A stretch of DNA of 64,000 nt from JAJRPT01 sp965661945 (lineage in GTDB: Bacteria; Bacteroidota; Ignavibacteria; Kapaibacteriales; UBA2268), in contig CBFIFP010000002.1 of NCBI GenBank assembly GCA_965661945.1, positions 248,001-312,000 on the forward strand, read 5' to 3'. Positions 19,570-28,419 of the stretch are shown here, piece after piece. The first letter of the stretch is position 1. The number at the start of each line of letters is the position of its first letter. A model generated the notes under the pieces. The model saw only the letters and a list, made by a program, of their open reading frames with translations, was not told the DNA's origin and ran no database searches. The translations under genes and the position numbers were made by a program.

Positions 19570-20813
19570 AATTAATCTATAACACATCAGAAATTGTTAC
19601 CGTTAATGCAGATGGAAAGGGATTTAAAATAAAAGAAGAAATGCAAGATTTGGGTGTAATCCCAAAAGGTGCTATGATTTTTGATTCTAAAATTGAATTT
19701 ATCGGCACTGAAAAAGAATGTAGAAAGTATATTGTTGATAAAAATATTCAAATTTATGAAGAAATAAATGCCTATAATAAATCATTACTCCCTGGATTTA
19801 TTGATGCCCATACGCATATTGTTTTTGGTGGTGACCGCACTAAAGAATTTGCAATGCGTTTGCGTGGAGCAACTTATAAAGAAATCGCTTCAATGGGTGG
19901 AGGAATACAAACCACTGTAGAAGGAACCCGAAAAGCAAGCATAGAAGAACTTTACCAAACTGGACATAAACTTGCAACAAATGCCATAAAACACGGTACA
20001 ACATGTATGGAAGTAAAATCTGGTTATTCGCTAAATTTCGACGGTGAGGTTAAACAACTTCAAGCAATAAAAATGCTTAATAATAATATTGATATTGATA
20101 TTGTTCCGACATTTTTAGGCGCTCACGATTTTCCACTTGAATTAAAACACGATAGAGATAGATACATTGACTCAATCACTCAAGAGATGTTACCATATAT
20201 AAAAGAAAATAACTTAGCACAATTCTGCGATGCCTTTATTGATGAGGGTTACTACACTTTAGAAGAAGGTCGCAGAGTTTTGAATGCAGGAATAGAACTC
20301 GGTTTCGATTTAAAAGTCCATTGCGATGAACTCGCATATGTTGGTGCTGCTAAACTTGCTGCAGAACTCGGCTCAGTCTCCGCAGACCATTTGCTTTTTG
20401 TAAATGATGAAAGTATTGACGCAATGCAAAAATCAGGCACAGCAGCGGGTTTGTTACCAGGAACTGCATATTTTATTCGTCTGCCGTATGCACCAGCCCG
20501 AAAATTAATAGAAAAAGGAGTAATCGTTTCAATCGCTACAGATTGCAATCCAGGTTCTTGTTTCACAGAAAATATGCAACAAATCTTATCACTCTCGGCA
20601 ATTAATATGAATATGACTGCCGAAGAAAGCATCACCGCCTCAACAATAAATGCCGCTTACGCTCTTAAAAAACAAGACACAAAAGGCAGTTTAGAAAAAG
20701 GCAAAGACGCAGATTTCATTCTGTTAAACTCATCATCATACATAAACTTATTCTACCATTTCGGGGTAAACAACGTAAGCAGCGTATTCGCAAGAGGTAA
20801 GAAGTTGGTGTGA
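19560..20813 (+). CDS. hutI: Imidazolonepropionase
   Basis: 417 residues. PGFIDAHTHIVFGGDR contains the metal-binding HxH of the amidohydrolase fold; MGGGIQTTVEGTRKA, KSGYSL, FLGAHDFP, DAFIDEGYY, KVHCDEL, SADHLL, and ATDCNPGS follow as in HutI. It hydrolyses 4-imidazolone-5-propanoate to N-formimidoyl-glutamate, step three of histidine degradation, in the cytoplasm with Zn or Fe. The start overlaps manC by 10 nt; a second ATG is two codons later (19566). The other hut genes are not in the window, so the pathway is split across the chromosome. Confidence 0.93.
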   Translation: MAMKLIYNTSEIVTVNADGKGFKIKEEMQDLGVIPKGAMIFDSKIEFIGTEKECRKYIVDKNIQIYEEINAYNKSLLPGFIDAHTHIVFGGDRTKEFAMRLRGATYKEIASMGGGIQTTVEGTRKASIEELYQTGHKLATNAIKHGTTCMEVKSGYSLNFDGEVKQLQAIKMLNNNIDIDIVPTFLGAHDFPLELKHDRDRYIDSITQEMLPYIKENNLAQFCDAFIDEGYYTLEEGRRVLNAGIELGFDLKVHCDELAYVGAAKLAAELGSVSADHLLFVNDESIDAMQKSGTAAGLLPGTAYFIRLPYAPARKLIEKGVIVSIATDCNPGSCFTENMQQILSLSAINMNMTAEESITASTINAAYALKKQDTKGSLEKGKDADFILLNSSSYINLFYHFGVNNVSSVFARGKKLV

Positions 20814-20883
20814 AGTTTAGGAGATTTTTAGGATTATGTTTATGTTAGTTTTAAAATAAATCATTAAAAGGCAACTATTAAAA

Positions 20884-21408
20884 TTGTTATTTATTTCATT
20901 TATAATATCAATACTAATGTGTATTTCAACAGCTCATTCAAAAAATAATTCATTAGAATTAGGATTTTTATTTAATACTGATAATGCTATAATGATAAAT
21001 TCTTCATATCTATATAATCAAAAATATAAAAATATATATTTTGGAATAGAAAATGGAGTAATTAAAGGGCTTATTGGGAATAGATATAGTAAATCATCAA
21101 ATGGAGAGTTTAAAACAGATGAAGTTGCTGTTGATTTTACTGATTATTTTAGCTTGTATTCAAATATCAAACTTGGGTATTATTTGAGTTTCGATGAAAA
21201 TAAAAATTATGATAATGGTATAGTAGTTTATTCTTCAATTGGTTATTCACATTGGTTTTCAATAAAAAATGATGGTGGAATGTATGTTTCAACTGGTTTA
21301 GATTTAATTGCGAAGAAATACACTTTTACTGTTCAATATTTATTTATTTCAAATGATTTAATTAAAGACAATTCATTCCTAAAAGGTGGAATTAGTTTAA
21401 ATTTTTAA
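20884..21408 (+). CDS. Small outer-membrane/secreted protein with TTG start
   Basis: 174 residues with a signal peptide (LLFISFIISILMCISTAHS) and then short alternating hydrophobic strands ending in Phe (GGISLNF), which resembles a small outer-membrane beta-barrel. There is no in-frame ATG; the TTG at 20884 is about 11 nt after AAAAGG and gives a proper signal peptide. The function is unknown. It follows hutI by 70 nt but its sequence is much more AT-rich and it may be transcribed separately. Confidence 0.55.
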   Translation: MLFISFIISILMCISTAHSKNNSLELGFLFNTDNAIMINSSYLYNQKYKNIYFGIENGVIKGLIGNRYSKSSNGEFKTDEVAVDFTDYFSLYSNIKLGYYLSFDENKNYDNGIVVYSSIGYSHWFSIKNDGGMYVSTGLDLIAKKYTFTVQYLFISNDLIKDNSFLKGGISLNF

Positions 21409-21419
21409 TTGAAAAATTT

Positions 21420-21496
21420 AAAAAAGAAACGCCCCGATTACTTGGGGCGTCGGCCAAAGGGGACTACCCTAAGGGATGTTCTAGTTCGCAAAATTA
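21420..21496 (-). ncRNA. Candidate small RNA or long 3' terminator element (minus strand)
   Basis: On the minus strand TAATTTTGC (21496-21488) is followed by about 65 nt that are much more GC-rich than their surroundings, containing CATCCC...GGGTAG and CCCC segments and ending in a strong hairpin ACGCCCC-AAGTAATC-GGGGCGT with TTTCTTTTTT. No ORF fits. It could be a free-standing sRNA with its own -7 element, or just the terminator of the upstream EEP gene (stop 21556). No good -33 element is visible. Confidence 0.4.
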
Positions 21497-21555
21497 AGGA
21501 AAATATTTTAAATAAAATGAAAATGATTTTATTTTAAACATAAAAAAAATTACTA

Positions 21556-22653
21556 CTATTCAATTATTAATTTTGTCGTGTTGTTATTTATTCTTAAAAT
21601 GTACAATCCACTTTCTATTTCTGAAAAATTAAATTGTTTAACTTTAATTAAATTTAATACTGATTGACCATAAATATTATATATACTAATATCTCCAAAT
21701 TCACTTAAATAAAGCACATTATTTCTAATATAATATTTATTCTCCTCAATGTCTTTAATACTATTATAATAGTTTTTCATATTTAATCTTAACCCAATTG
21801 GTCTATGGTCGGAAATAAAATCATCATAAGTATTTAAGTCACCTTCAAAATAATTTTCGGCTATAATAGTTTCGCAAACACTACCAATATTATTAAAATT
21901 ATCAAATAAACTATTATTGATAATAAAATGGTCAAGATGTGATGGATAGCTTGGGTAAGACCAAAAATTTGAATCTCCTATAGCAATTTCATAATCAGCG
22001 AAAATATATTTATCTAGATTATTAATTACATATCTGAATACATTATTTTCTTCATCATCAGTTATTTCGTCATTTAAATCACCTAAAATAATATGATTTT
22101 CATTAATTAAATTTTCGGAAGTATAATATAAAATATAACTCATTGCTTGGTAACGTCTCCATTCTTCATCATATTTTATATTGATTTCTAACTTACCATC
22201 TCCACAGCATTTTAAGTGATTATTAATTATGCTAAACTCTTCATTGTTATATTTAAAAGAAAGTATCATTGGTGCTCTTGGGAAATTATTCCAATGTTCA
22301 TATTCGGTGTAAATTTGATAAATGCTATCTACTTTTATTGTGTTTTTATTATATAAATATGCTAACCCTAAAATATAATCAATTTTAACAAAGCCATCAT
22401 ATAAAGGTAATTCGCTTACTAATTCATTAAACAATAGTGAATCTTTAATTTCTTGAAAAGCGATAATATCAACATTTAAAATTTCTATCATTTCTTTCAA
22501 ATATTCATAAGTATTTTCATTTTTAGGAAAATCTTGGACATTCCAAGTTATTACATCTAAAGTTGAATCTGTTCCAAAAGATTTTAAAGTATTCTCACAT
22601 TGCAAATTGGAATTTATTTGAAATAAAAAAAAGATGATAATTAAAATATTCAT
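21556..22653 (-). CDS. Secreted endonuclease/exonuclease/phosphatase family protein with T9SS-type tail
   Basis: 365 residues with a short signal peptide (MNILIIIFFLFQI). The EEP fold motifs appear in order: DVITWNVQDFP, AFQEIKD (metal-binding Glu), NNHLKC, LGDLNDE (catalytic Asp-Asn) and SDHRPIGL (catalytic Asp-His). The last 70 residues (NKYYIRNNVLYL, FGDISIYNIYGQSVL, IESGLYILRI, ending KLIIE) form a short T9SS-like sorting domain. It should act outside the cell or at the surface on nucleic acids or phosphate esters. Confidence 0.85.
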   Translation of the reverse strand: MNILIIIFFLFQINSNLQCENTLKSFGTDSTLDVITWNVQDFPKNENTYEYLKEMIEILNVDIIAFQEIKDSLLFNELVSELPLYDGFVKIDYILGLAYLYNKNTIKVDSIYQIYTEYEHWNNFPRAPMILSFKYNNEEFSIINNHLKCCGDGKLEINIKYDEEWRRYQAMSYILYYTSENLINENHIILGDLNDEITDDEENNVFRYVINNLDKYIFADYEIAIGDSNFWSYPSYPSHLDHFIINNSLFDNFNNIGSVCETIIAENYFEGDLNTYDDFISDHRPIGLRLNMKNYYNSIKDIEENKYYIRNNVLYLSEFGDISIYNIYGQSVLNLIKVKQFNFSEIESGLYILRINNNTTKLIIE

Positions 22654-22798
22654 AAATATAATTGATTCATTAAGTATTTTAAAATCAACTTAACGTTTTT
22701 TTTAAATTATTATTGTTAATTAAAAATTATTATGTTTGATGAGTAAATTAAAACAACTTTTAATTAATTTAGTGAATTATAATAAACAAATTTAAAAA

Positions 22799-23872
22799 AT
22801 GTTTGAAAAAAAATATAAAGATTATCCAGAGAAAATTGAGCAGATATTAACTTTTCTGACTCCCAAAAAACAACAACCAGAAAGGATTGATGCTTTTCTA
22901 ACTCGACAAATTGTGAATGCTTCAAGAAATAAAGTTCAAGAAGCTATTGCTATTGGTAATGTAACAATAAACGGCAAGAAAGTTAAAGCAAGTAAAAAAC
23001 TTATGCCAAACGAAGAGATAGTATGTCGATTACTTAAATTTCCTCCAATAAAGTTAATACCGCAAGATATACCTCTTGAGATTCTTTTCGAAGATGAAAA
23101 CTTACTTGTTGTTAATAAGCCATGGGGAATGTGTACTCATCCAGGTGTTGGTAATAGAGACCAAACACTGGTGAATGCAGTTTTGTACCACTTAGGGGCT
23201 AGAGAGGCTATAGATATTGAAATTGATGATGAAGATGAAGAAAGAGAAGAGGATGAACAAAAAAATGAAAATTCAGAAATTACATTTTTATCTGAAGCAG
23301 TTAGACCAGGTATTGTTCATAGATTGGATAAAGATACTTCAGGTTTATTAGTTGTATCAAAAAATGATGAGTCTATGAGAACATTGCAGAGTCAATTTGT
23401 AGATAGATCAATTTCTAGATATTATTACGCCATAGTGTGGGGTAAATTAAAAGAACAAGTTGGTACATTTGAGGGAGATATCGGTCGTTCCCCAAGGGAC
23501 AGAAAGAAATTTGCTGTAGTAAAGCAAGGTGGTAAACATGCTATAACTGACTATGAAGTTATTGAAGAATACAGCATTGCTTCGCTTGTAAAAGTTAAAC
23601 TAAGAACAGGTAGAACGCATCAAATTCGCGTACATTTTAGTCATAACGGGCATCCAGTTTTGGGTGATACATTTTATGGAGGTGATAAAATAGTAGTAGG
23701 TCATCAAAATAAAATCAAAAGAGATTTAGGAGAAAAGTGCTTAAAATTAGCTAAAAGACAAATATTACATGCAAAAGAGATAACATTCAAACATCCAAAG
23801 ACAGGAGAAACAACCAGAGTAGAATCAACTTTACCACAAGATTTTCTTGATATATTAAAAGAGTTACAATAG
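22799..23872 (+). CDS. RluA family pseudouridine synthase
   Basis: 357 residues. An S4 RNA-binding domain (RIDAFLTRQI... SRNKVQEAI... VTINGKKVKAS) precedes the catalytic domain. HRLDKDTSGLLV contains the catalytic Asp of the RluA/RluD family, and RTGRTHQIRVH is the second signature. It probably modifies 23S rRNA (RluD-like). An unusual feature is a strongly acidic insertion of about 20 residues (IDDEDEEREEDEQ) before the catalytic block, which is absent from typical family members. It lies just upstream of tRNA-Phe. Confidence 0.9.
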   Translation: MFEKKYKDYPEKIEQILTFLTPKKQQPERIDAFLTRQIVNASRNKVQEAIAIGNVTINGKKVKASKKLMPNEEIVCRLLKFPPIKLIPQDIPLEILFEDENLLVVNKPWGMCTHPGVGNRDQTLVNAVLYHLGAREAIDIEIDDEDEEREEDEQKNENSEITFLSEAVRPGIVHRLDKDTSGLLVVSKNDESMRTLQSQFVDRSISRYYYAIVWGKLKEQVGTFEGDIGRSPRDRKKFAVVKQGGKHAITDYEVIEEYSIASLVKVKLRTGRTHQIRVHFSHNGHPVLGDTFYGGDKIVVGHQNKIKRDLGEKCLKLAKRQILHAKEITFKHPKTGETTRVESTLPQDFLDILKELQ

Positions 23873-23898
23873 CACTTATAACAAAAATAAACATTTTA

Positions 23899-23930
23899 TT
23901 TGGAAATTTAAAAAAAAGTCATTAATTTTG
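23899..23930 (+). promoter_or_regulatory. Promoter of tRNA-Phe
   Basis: TTTG at 23899-23902, 20-nt spacer, TAATTTTG at 23923-23930, a near-ideal Bacteroidota -33/-7 pair. The mature tRNA starts 12 nt after the -7 element. Confidence 0.75.
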
Positions 23931-23941
23931 AATTCTTAACT

Positions 23942-24014
23942 GGTCAAATAGCTCAGTTGGTAGAGCAAAGGACTGAAAATCCTTGTGTCGGGGGTTCAAA
24001 TCCCTCTTTGACCA
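23942..24014 (+). tRNA. tRNA-Phe (anticodon GAA)
   Basis: 73 nt that fold as a cloverleaf: acceptor GGTCAAA/TTTGACC, D stem GCTC/GAGC, anticodon stem AAGGA/TCCTT with loop CTGAAAA (anticodon GAA), T stem GGGGG/CCCTC with TTCAAAT loop, and discriminator A at 24014. CCA is not encoded. The terminator at 24026-24065 follows. The 3' end forms the left edge of the putative island. Confidence 0.95.
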
Positions 24015-24025
24015 CTCTATTATAT

Positions 24026-24065
24026 CCCTAACTTTAAATATAATTAAAGTTAGGGGTTTTTCTTT
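24026..24065 (+). terminator. Terminator of tRNA-Phe
   Basis: CCCTAACTTTAA pairs with TTAAAGTTAGGG around a 6-nt loop, then GTTTTTCTTTTT. The left arm sequence ATCCCTAACTTTAA recurs at 41562-41575 next to a copy of the tRNA acceptor end. Confidence 0.88.
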
Positions 24066-24131
24066 TTCGTTACGGACAAATTTCAACGGACAAATACCCT
24101 AAATTATAGTTCAATTTGTACCACTACTCTT

Positions 24132-24179
24132 ACTAATTATCTCACAAACTAATTATCTCACAAACTAATTATCTCACAA
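24132..24179. repeat. 16-bp tandem repeat, three copies
   Basis: The unit ACTAATTATCTCACAA occurs three times in perfect tandem in the gene-poor stretch after tRNA-Phe. Just before it, ACGGACAAAT occurs twice (about 24073 and 24086). Function unknown; possible integration-site or replication-slippage remains. Confidence 0.8.
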
Positions 24180-24305
24180 ATTATAAATGTTAGAACTATT
24201 TTGTATTGACGAAAAATCTTAATTTTTCTTTTAAATAAAAAATATTTAAAATATCAATATTTTTATATATTCAAACGTCTCTTATATTTTAAAAGAGTTT
24301 AAGTG

Positions 24306-24410
24306 ATGAAATACAAACCTACAAATAAAGATTATAAAATTTATGGTGTACTATATGCTGAAGTACAACAAAAAGCATTTGACCAGTGGAAATCTACTAA
24401 TAAAACTTGA
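24306..24410 (+). CDS. Possible 34-residue ORF
   Basis: An ATG-started frame encodes MKYKPTNKDYKIYGVLYAEV and 14 more mostly polar residues to TGA. No family is recognised and no Shine-Dalgarno is present. It may be a remnant of a larger gene in a region of about 450 bp (24066-24516) that otherwise holds only short repeats. Confidence 0.2.
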   Translation: MKYKPTNKDYKIYGVLYAEVQQKAFDQWKSTNKT

Positions 24411-24516
24411 AATTATAAATGTTTTGTTAATAAATAATTTGTGCCCAATCTGGTTTGATTGGGTATATTATTTACGGTAATATCTTCTTTAATATTTAAA
24501 TTTTTTATTATTATTT

Positions 24517-25155
24517 TTATACATCATTGAATGTAGCATATCCTTCAGAAATAGCAACTTTTATTAATTCTTGTACACTATTTACATCCAATTTTTTCAT
24601 TAAATTCTTTCGATGTGTTTGAATTGTTTGAGTGGATGAGTATCTTTTATCAGCAATTTCAGCATTACTTAAACCATCAACAATTAATTTTAAAACTTCT
24701 AATTCTGATTTAGTTATAGTTTTATTTTCTAATTTATCATATCTACTTTTAGTTTTTAAAATTTTTTGAGATTCAGAACATATAAACTTCTTGCCAACTA
24801 ATATATCTTCTATAGCATCTAAAAGAGATACACTTTCATTGTTCTTATTAATAATTCCATCTGCTAAACCATCTACAAGTATATCAACCGTTCCTAACTC
24901 ATAGACTTGTGTTACAACAAGGATTTTAACTTTTTGGTTTGTTTTTTTTATAGATTTAATCATATATAAACCATCCCCTTTTGGCATCCTGATGTCTGTG
25001 ATAATTAAATCAACATCATTATTATCTATAAAATTTTTTGCTTCAACTCCATTATCAAAATTACCTAATATGGTATGTGATGAATTTTTTTCAATTAAAT
25101 CTTTATAAAAATTTGATATAAATCTATGGTCATCAACTAATATTATGTTAGCCAT
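24517..25155 (-). CDS. LuxR/NarL-type response regulator
   Basis: 212 residues. The receiver domain has the acid pair Asp8-Asp9, phospho-acceptor Asp54 in DLIITDIRMP, and a conserved Lys in IINK. The C-terminal helix-turn-helix (about 145-205: ITKSELEVLKLIVDGLSNAEIA, here quoted in part, then TIQTHRKNLMKKLDV) is the LuxR/NarL DNA-binding domain. It is the cognate regulator of the sensor kinase immediately upstream (same strand, 65 nt away). Its own promoter has the operator seen at two other promoters in this region, so autoregulation is likely. Cytoplasmic DNA-binding protein. Confidence 0.93.
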   Translation of the reverse strand: MANIILVDDHRFISNFYKDLIEKNSSHTILGNFDNGVEAKNFIDNNDVDLIITDIRMPKGDGLYMIKSIKKTNQKVKILVVTQVYELGTVDILVDGLADGIINKNNESVSLLDAIEDILVGKKFICSESQKILKTKSRYDKLENKTITKSELEVLKLIVDGLSNAEIADKRYSSTQTIQTHRKNLMKKLDVNSVQELIKVAISEGYATFNDV

Positions 25156-25180
25156 TTTATTTTCGTTTTATTTATAATTT

Positions 25181-25229
25181 CAAAATTATAAAAATAAGTT
25201 TAAATATCGAATACACCAAATTAGGTATA
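25181..25229 (-). promoter_or_regulatory. Promoter with operator copy C, upstream of the response regulator
   Basis: Read on the minus strand: TATACCTAATTTGGTGTAT (25229-25211), then 22 nt, then TAATTTTG (25188-25181), about 25 nt before the response regulator ATG. The same operator at the same 22-nt spacing precedes the genes at 27443 and 32543. It overlaps the stop codon of the kinase gene. Confidence 0.7.
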
Positions 25230-27248
25230 TTTTAAATAAATATAAACCTTGACACCTGAATCAGTGTTTTCCAAAATTAAATTTCCTCCCAAAGAATTTA
25301 GGATTTCATTGACTTTTAATAATCCCAAACCTGTTCCTGCTTCATATACAACCCCATTTTTTACATCTGGTAATTCTAAATTTTCAACTTTGTTTAAATT
25401 GTTTTTAGAGATAGGGCTACCTTGATTTTCCACAGTTATAATTAAATATTCGTCTTCGATATAATTCTTGATTGAAATAATACCGTCAATGATTGAAAAT
25501 TTAATAGCATTTTGAAGTATATTTCTTAAGATAATTTTAATGTCATTTTCATCATAATTCAAATCTGTAATTTCAATAGTAGAATCTAAAATTAAACCCT
25601 TACGTTTAATATCATAATCATATAAATTTAATATATCTTCTAATATTTCTTTAATATTACAATATTTATCTATAGAATTAGATGTATTTTCAATCTGAGA
25701 CCTACTCCAATCAAGCAATGATAATAATAGTTTAGAAATATCAGTAGATAATTTATTTAGATATTCGAGATTTGATTTAGATTCAGTAGATAAAGACGAA
25801 TTACTAGTGGCATTTAAAAGATTTTTAGTTCCGATTTCAAATTCTTTTATAGGTGATTTTAAATCATGTGATATTATACCAAATAATTTAATTTTAGATA
25901 AATTTAATTCCTTTAATTGTTTATTTAAAAATTCCAATTCTGATTGTTTATTTTCAATTATGGAGATGTATTTTCTTTTTTGGAGATATAATCTACCTAT
26001 AACGAGTAGAACAATAACACCTAATATTAGGGTTGAAAATAATATTATAATACGCTGAGAAGCTATTTCTTGTTCTGATTCAGCCAGTTGATTAGCTTGC
26101 TCTAATGTTTTGAGTTTGAGCTTGTATTCTAAATCCGACTCTAATTTTCCGAATTTACGTTCAGATTCTTCAGAATTAATTTTTTTAAATAAAATAAGAT
26201 GTTCATTTAAATATTCCAATGATTTTTTATAATCTCCAACTGAATTATAATATTCAGATATATATAGGTATAACAAAGATTCATCTTTCACAGATTCAAT
26301 TAATTTAGAGTTATTTAGAGCGTCAAATAAATACTTTGGATTGGCATCTAATCTATAAAACAAGATATTTGATTTTATTATATATTCATAATTTTTCATA
26401 TAGTTAGATATTTTTATTGCTTTTAATAGATGAATTCTTGATTCGGGAATATTTGATAATTTGAATAAATTTGATGCCTTTAAATATTCTACCTTTGCTA
26501 ATATATTATAGTCTATATATTTAACTTCAGCAACTAAGCACGAATCTAAATAGTTGTTCGATAATTCAATGTTATTTAAAATACTATATGTGTATGCCAA
26601 AGCATATTGTATTTCCAATTTATCATTTTCGTAGGTAGTATAATGGTATCTTCCCCAGAGATTATTTATTAGTGAGTCTGCAATTTCATAATCTCTTGTA
26701 GTGAGTTTATTTATAATTGTTAATGCCTTTTTATATTGAGTTAGAGCAACTTGATACTCACCACGTTTTGAATATAGATTACCAATATAATAATATGTTA
26801 TAGCGTGTTTATCGATGAATCGTTTGTAACTGTTATTTAAATTTGAATTAGCAACATCCAATGATTTGTTAAAATTATCAAGGGCTTTATTATAGTCATC
26901 TGTTATAGTAAACATTATACCTTTTAAATTATAAGCACTTATCAACCCTCTAATGTCATTAATCTCATTTGCAATATTTAAAATCGAATCTGCTGTAATC
27001 AAACCAATCTTAGGGTTACGTTCACCCACATCCTTACCGAAGCAGTACATATCAAAAATAGCCATTGTATCACGTTTTTTTAGCGATGCTTGCATTTTTT
27101 TGTTATAGAGTAAGCTTGTAGTTGTATCGGCAAGATTATTAATTTTTTGCGTAAAAGCAAACTTATTATCTCCAACAATATCAATCGAATCTTGATATTG
27201 TTGAGCATTAGAATAGAAAAAAATTAATATAATAAATTGAAGTATCAT
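25221..27248 (-). CDS. TPR-containing sensor histidine kinase
   Basis: 675 residues. A short signal sequence (MILQFIILIFFYSNA) is followed by about 350 residues of TPR-like helical repeats (KALDNFNKSLDVA, GEYQVALTQYKKALTI and so on), which should be periplasmic. A coiled coil leads into one membrane helix (about 400-420, IIILFSTLILGVIVLLVIG), then a HisKA domain with phospho-acceptor His461 in GIISHDLKSP and a HATPase domain (NILQNAIKF, and GTGLGLLKVNEIL near the end). Such TPR-kinases with LuxR regulators are common in Bacteroidota. A minus-strand TAATTTTG at 27260-27253 would put transcription start almost at the ATG, suggesting a leaderless mRNA. The signal sensed is unknown. Confidence 0.92.
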   Translation of the reverse strand: MILQFIILIFFYSNAQQYQDSIDIVGDNKFAFTQKINNLADTTTSLLYNKKMQASLKKRDTMAIFDMYCFGKDVGERNPKIGLITADSILNIANEINDIRGLISAYNLKGIMFTITDDYNKALDNFNKSLDVANSNLNNSYKRFIDKHAITYYYIGNLYSKRGEYQVALTQYKKALTIINKLTTRDYEIADSLINNLWGRYHYTTYENDKLEIQYALAYTYSILNNIELSNNYLDSCLVAEVKYIDYNILAKVEYLKASNLFKLSNIPESRIHLLKAIKISNYMKNYEYIIKSNILFYRLDANPKYLFDALNNSKLIESVKDESLLYLYISEYYNSVGDYKKSLEYLNEHLILFKKINSEESERKFGKLESDLEYKLKLKTLEQANQLAESEQEIASQRIIILFSTLILGVIVLLVIGRLYLQKRKYISIIENKQSELEFLNKQLKELNLSKIKLFGIISHDLKSPIKEFEIGTKNLLNATSNSSLSTESKSNLEYLNKLSTDISKLLLSLLDWSRSQIENTSNSIDKYCNIKEILEDILNLYDYDIKRKGLILDSTIEITDLNYDENDIKIILRNILQNAIKFSIIDGIISIKNYIEDEYLIITVENQGSPISKNNLNKVENLELPDVKNGVVYEAGTGLGLLKVNEILNSLGGNLILENTDSGVKVYIYLKYT

Positions 27249-27320
27249 AGTACAAAATTAAAGAAAAATTCGTTAATATTATACTTTAGTTAATATTATA
27301 TATAAATAAGTTTTATTAAA

Positions 27321-27450
27321 AATACCTATTTTGGTGTATTTTATTTGAATTTATGTTGCTGTAATTTTGCAGAAGTAAAAATACCAAATTAAATACTTTG
27401 GTATTACATTTATTATTTTTTAAATTTATTAATGGAGTTTTTATGAAAAA
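27321..27450 (+). repeat. Duplicated promoter/leader, copy A
   Basis: About 130 bp that match 32421-32550 with six mismatches, exactly 5100 bp away. It covers operator, -7 element, the whole 5' leader, Shine-Dalgarno (GGAG) and the first codons. The leader contains ATACCAAA (27381-27388) and TTTGGTAT (27397-27404), an inverted repeat that could be a second operator or an RNA hairpin. Confidence 0.9.
27322..27370 (+). promoter_or_regulatory. Promoter with operator copy A
   Basis: Operator ATACCTATTTTGGTGTAT at 27322-27339, 22-nt spacer, -7 element TAATTTTG at 27362-27369. The candidate -33 TTTG (27344-27347) is poorly spaced (14 nt), which fits an activator-dependent promoter. The operator would lie at about -54 to -37. 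An ATACC/GGTAT half-site pair gives it imperfect dyad symmetry. Confidence 0.7.
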
Positions 27451-28210
27451 ATATTTATTTACAATAGCATTTGTATTGATTATGAACACAGCTGTTCAAA
27501 GTCAAGATTTACCATTATCTTTTTATGGAGGATTAAATATTTCAGGAGCATCTTCCACAGACTTTACCGGATTTGATATTTCAGATTGGCAAAACTATGG
27601 ATTAAAATCTCAAGTACCTAATAGTGAAGAAGGTCGAGTAAATGTTGATTTAGAATCTATGAAACCAAGTGCAACAAACATTGGTGTTATGCTTGGAGCA
27701 AGTTATAGATTGAGTGAAAAATTATCTGCACTAGCAGAAATTCAATATACCCTTTCCGGAATCTCTTTAACGGGAATTTATGTAGGTCTAAACTATGATA
27801 TAATTAAAGGAGATAAGTTTTCTTTAGGTTTAACTTCTAAGGTTGGTTATAATATTGGAAGTGCTGATTTAGGAGAGATTTCTTTGTTACCAGGATATAC
27901 GCCACCTGTAATTCTTCCTGAAGGGACGTTTAAAACTGGAGATGCTTTGAGTATGGAATTTAGTGGATTAGCATTGAATTTAGGAATAACTCCAAGCTAC
28001 AAAGTTACTGACAAAATTGCTGTGATGGGCTTTTTAGGATTTAATTTAGGATTTACATCGAGCGACGGTTTACTTTCCAATGGAGTTTTATTGCCTATGT
28101 CAGCTCAAGGAGTTGTTAAATCTAATGGTTTAGATACTCAAGCAGGTATTGATCCAACAATTAATTCGACAGGTTTGAGTTTTCAGATTGGGGTGATGTA
28201 TAAATTATAA
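27443..28210 (+). CDS. Outer-membrane beta-barrel protein
   Basis: 255 residues with signal peptide MKKYLFTIAFVLIMNTAVQS and glycine/aromatic alternating strands (FYGGLNISGAS, GVMLGASYRL, ISLTGIYVGLNYDI, FQIGVMYKL at the C-terminus), typical of porin-like or OmpX/OmpW-like barrels of Bacteroidota. An upstream in-frame ATG (27398) lies inside the duplicated leader, so the start is put at 27443 behind GGAG. It is divergent from the sensor kinase and carries operator copy A, so it is a likely target of the adjacent response regulator. No closer family recognised. Confidence 0.75.
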   Translation: MKKYLFTIAFVLIMNTAVQSQDLPLSFYGGLNISGASSTDFTGFDISDWQNYGLKSQVPNSEEGRVNVDLESMKPSATNIGVMLGASYRLSEKLSALAEIQYTLSGISLTGIYVGLNYDIIKGDKFSLGLTSKVGYNIGSADLGEISLLPGYTPPVILPEGTFKTGDALSMEFSGLALNLGITPSYKVTDKIAVMGFLGFNLGFTSSDGLLSNGVLLPMSAQGVVKSNGLDTQAGIDPTINSTGLSFQIGVMYKL

Positions 28211-28312
28211 GTGTAAACAGAAAATCAGCTTATAAAACCAATGTAGTTAAAACATTTCAAGTTTGACTTACACTTGTTTGCATAATTTATATATTAATTA
28301 ATCTTTGAGAAA

Positions 28313-28367
28313 GTTTATAAGTTTGAAATCATAATTTAATATTAATTCATTGCTTAAACTTATAAAC
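28313..28367. promoter_or_regulatory. Perfect 12-bp inverted repeat upstream of the envelope operon
   Basis: GTTTATAAGTTT (28313-28324) and its exact complement AAACTTATAAAC (28356-28367) are separated by 31 nt, ending 53 nt before ATG 28420. No T-tract follows, so an operator or a long-range hairpin is more likely than a terminator. Confidence 0.5.
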
Positions 28368-28419
28368 AAAAAAATATTTATTTACAATTGAAATTTATTT
28401 ATTATTACATGGAGCTATT

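Noticed and set aside
24132..24179. CRISPR or origin iterons
   Set aside because: Only three 16-bp contiguous copies, no spacers, no DnaA-box-like or rep gene nearby.
27398..27442. Upstream ATG for the outer-membrane barrel gene
   Set aside because: Falls within the duplicated leader, including the inverted repeat; the real signal peptide starts at 27443.
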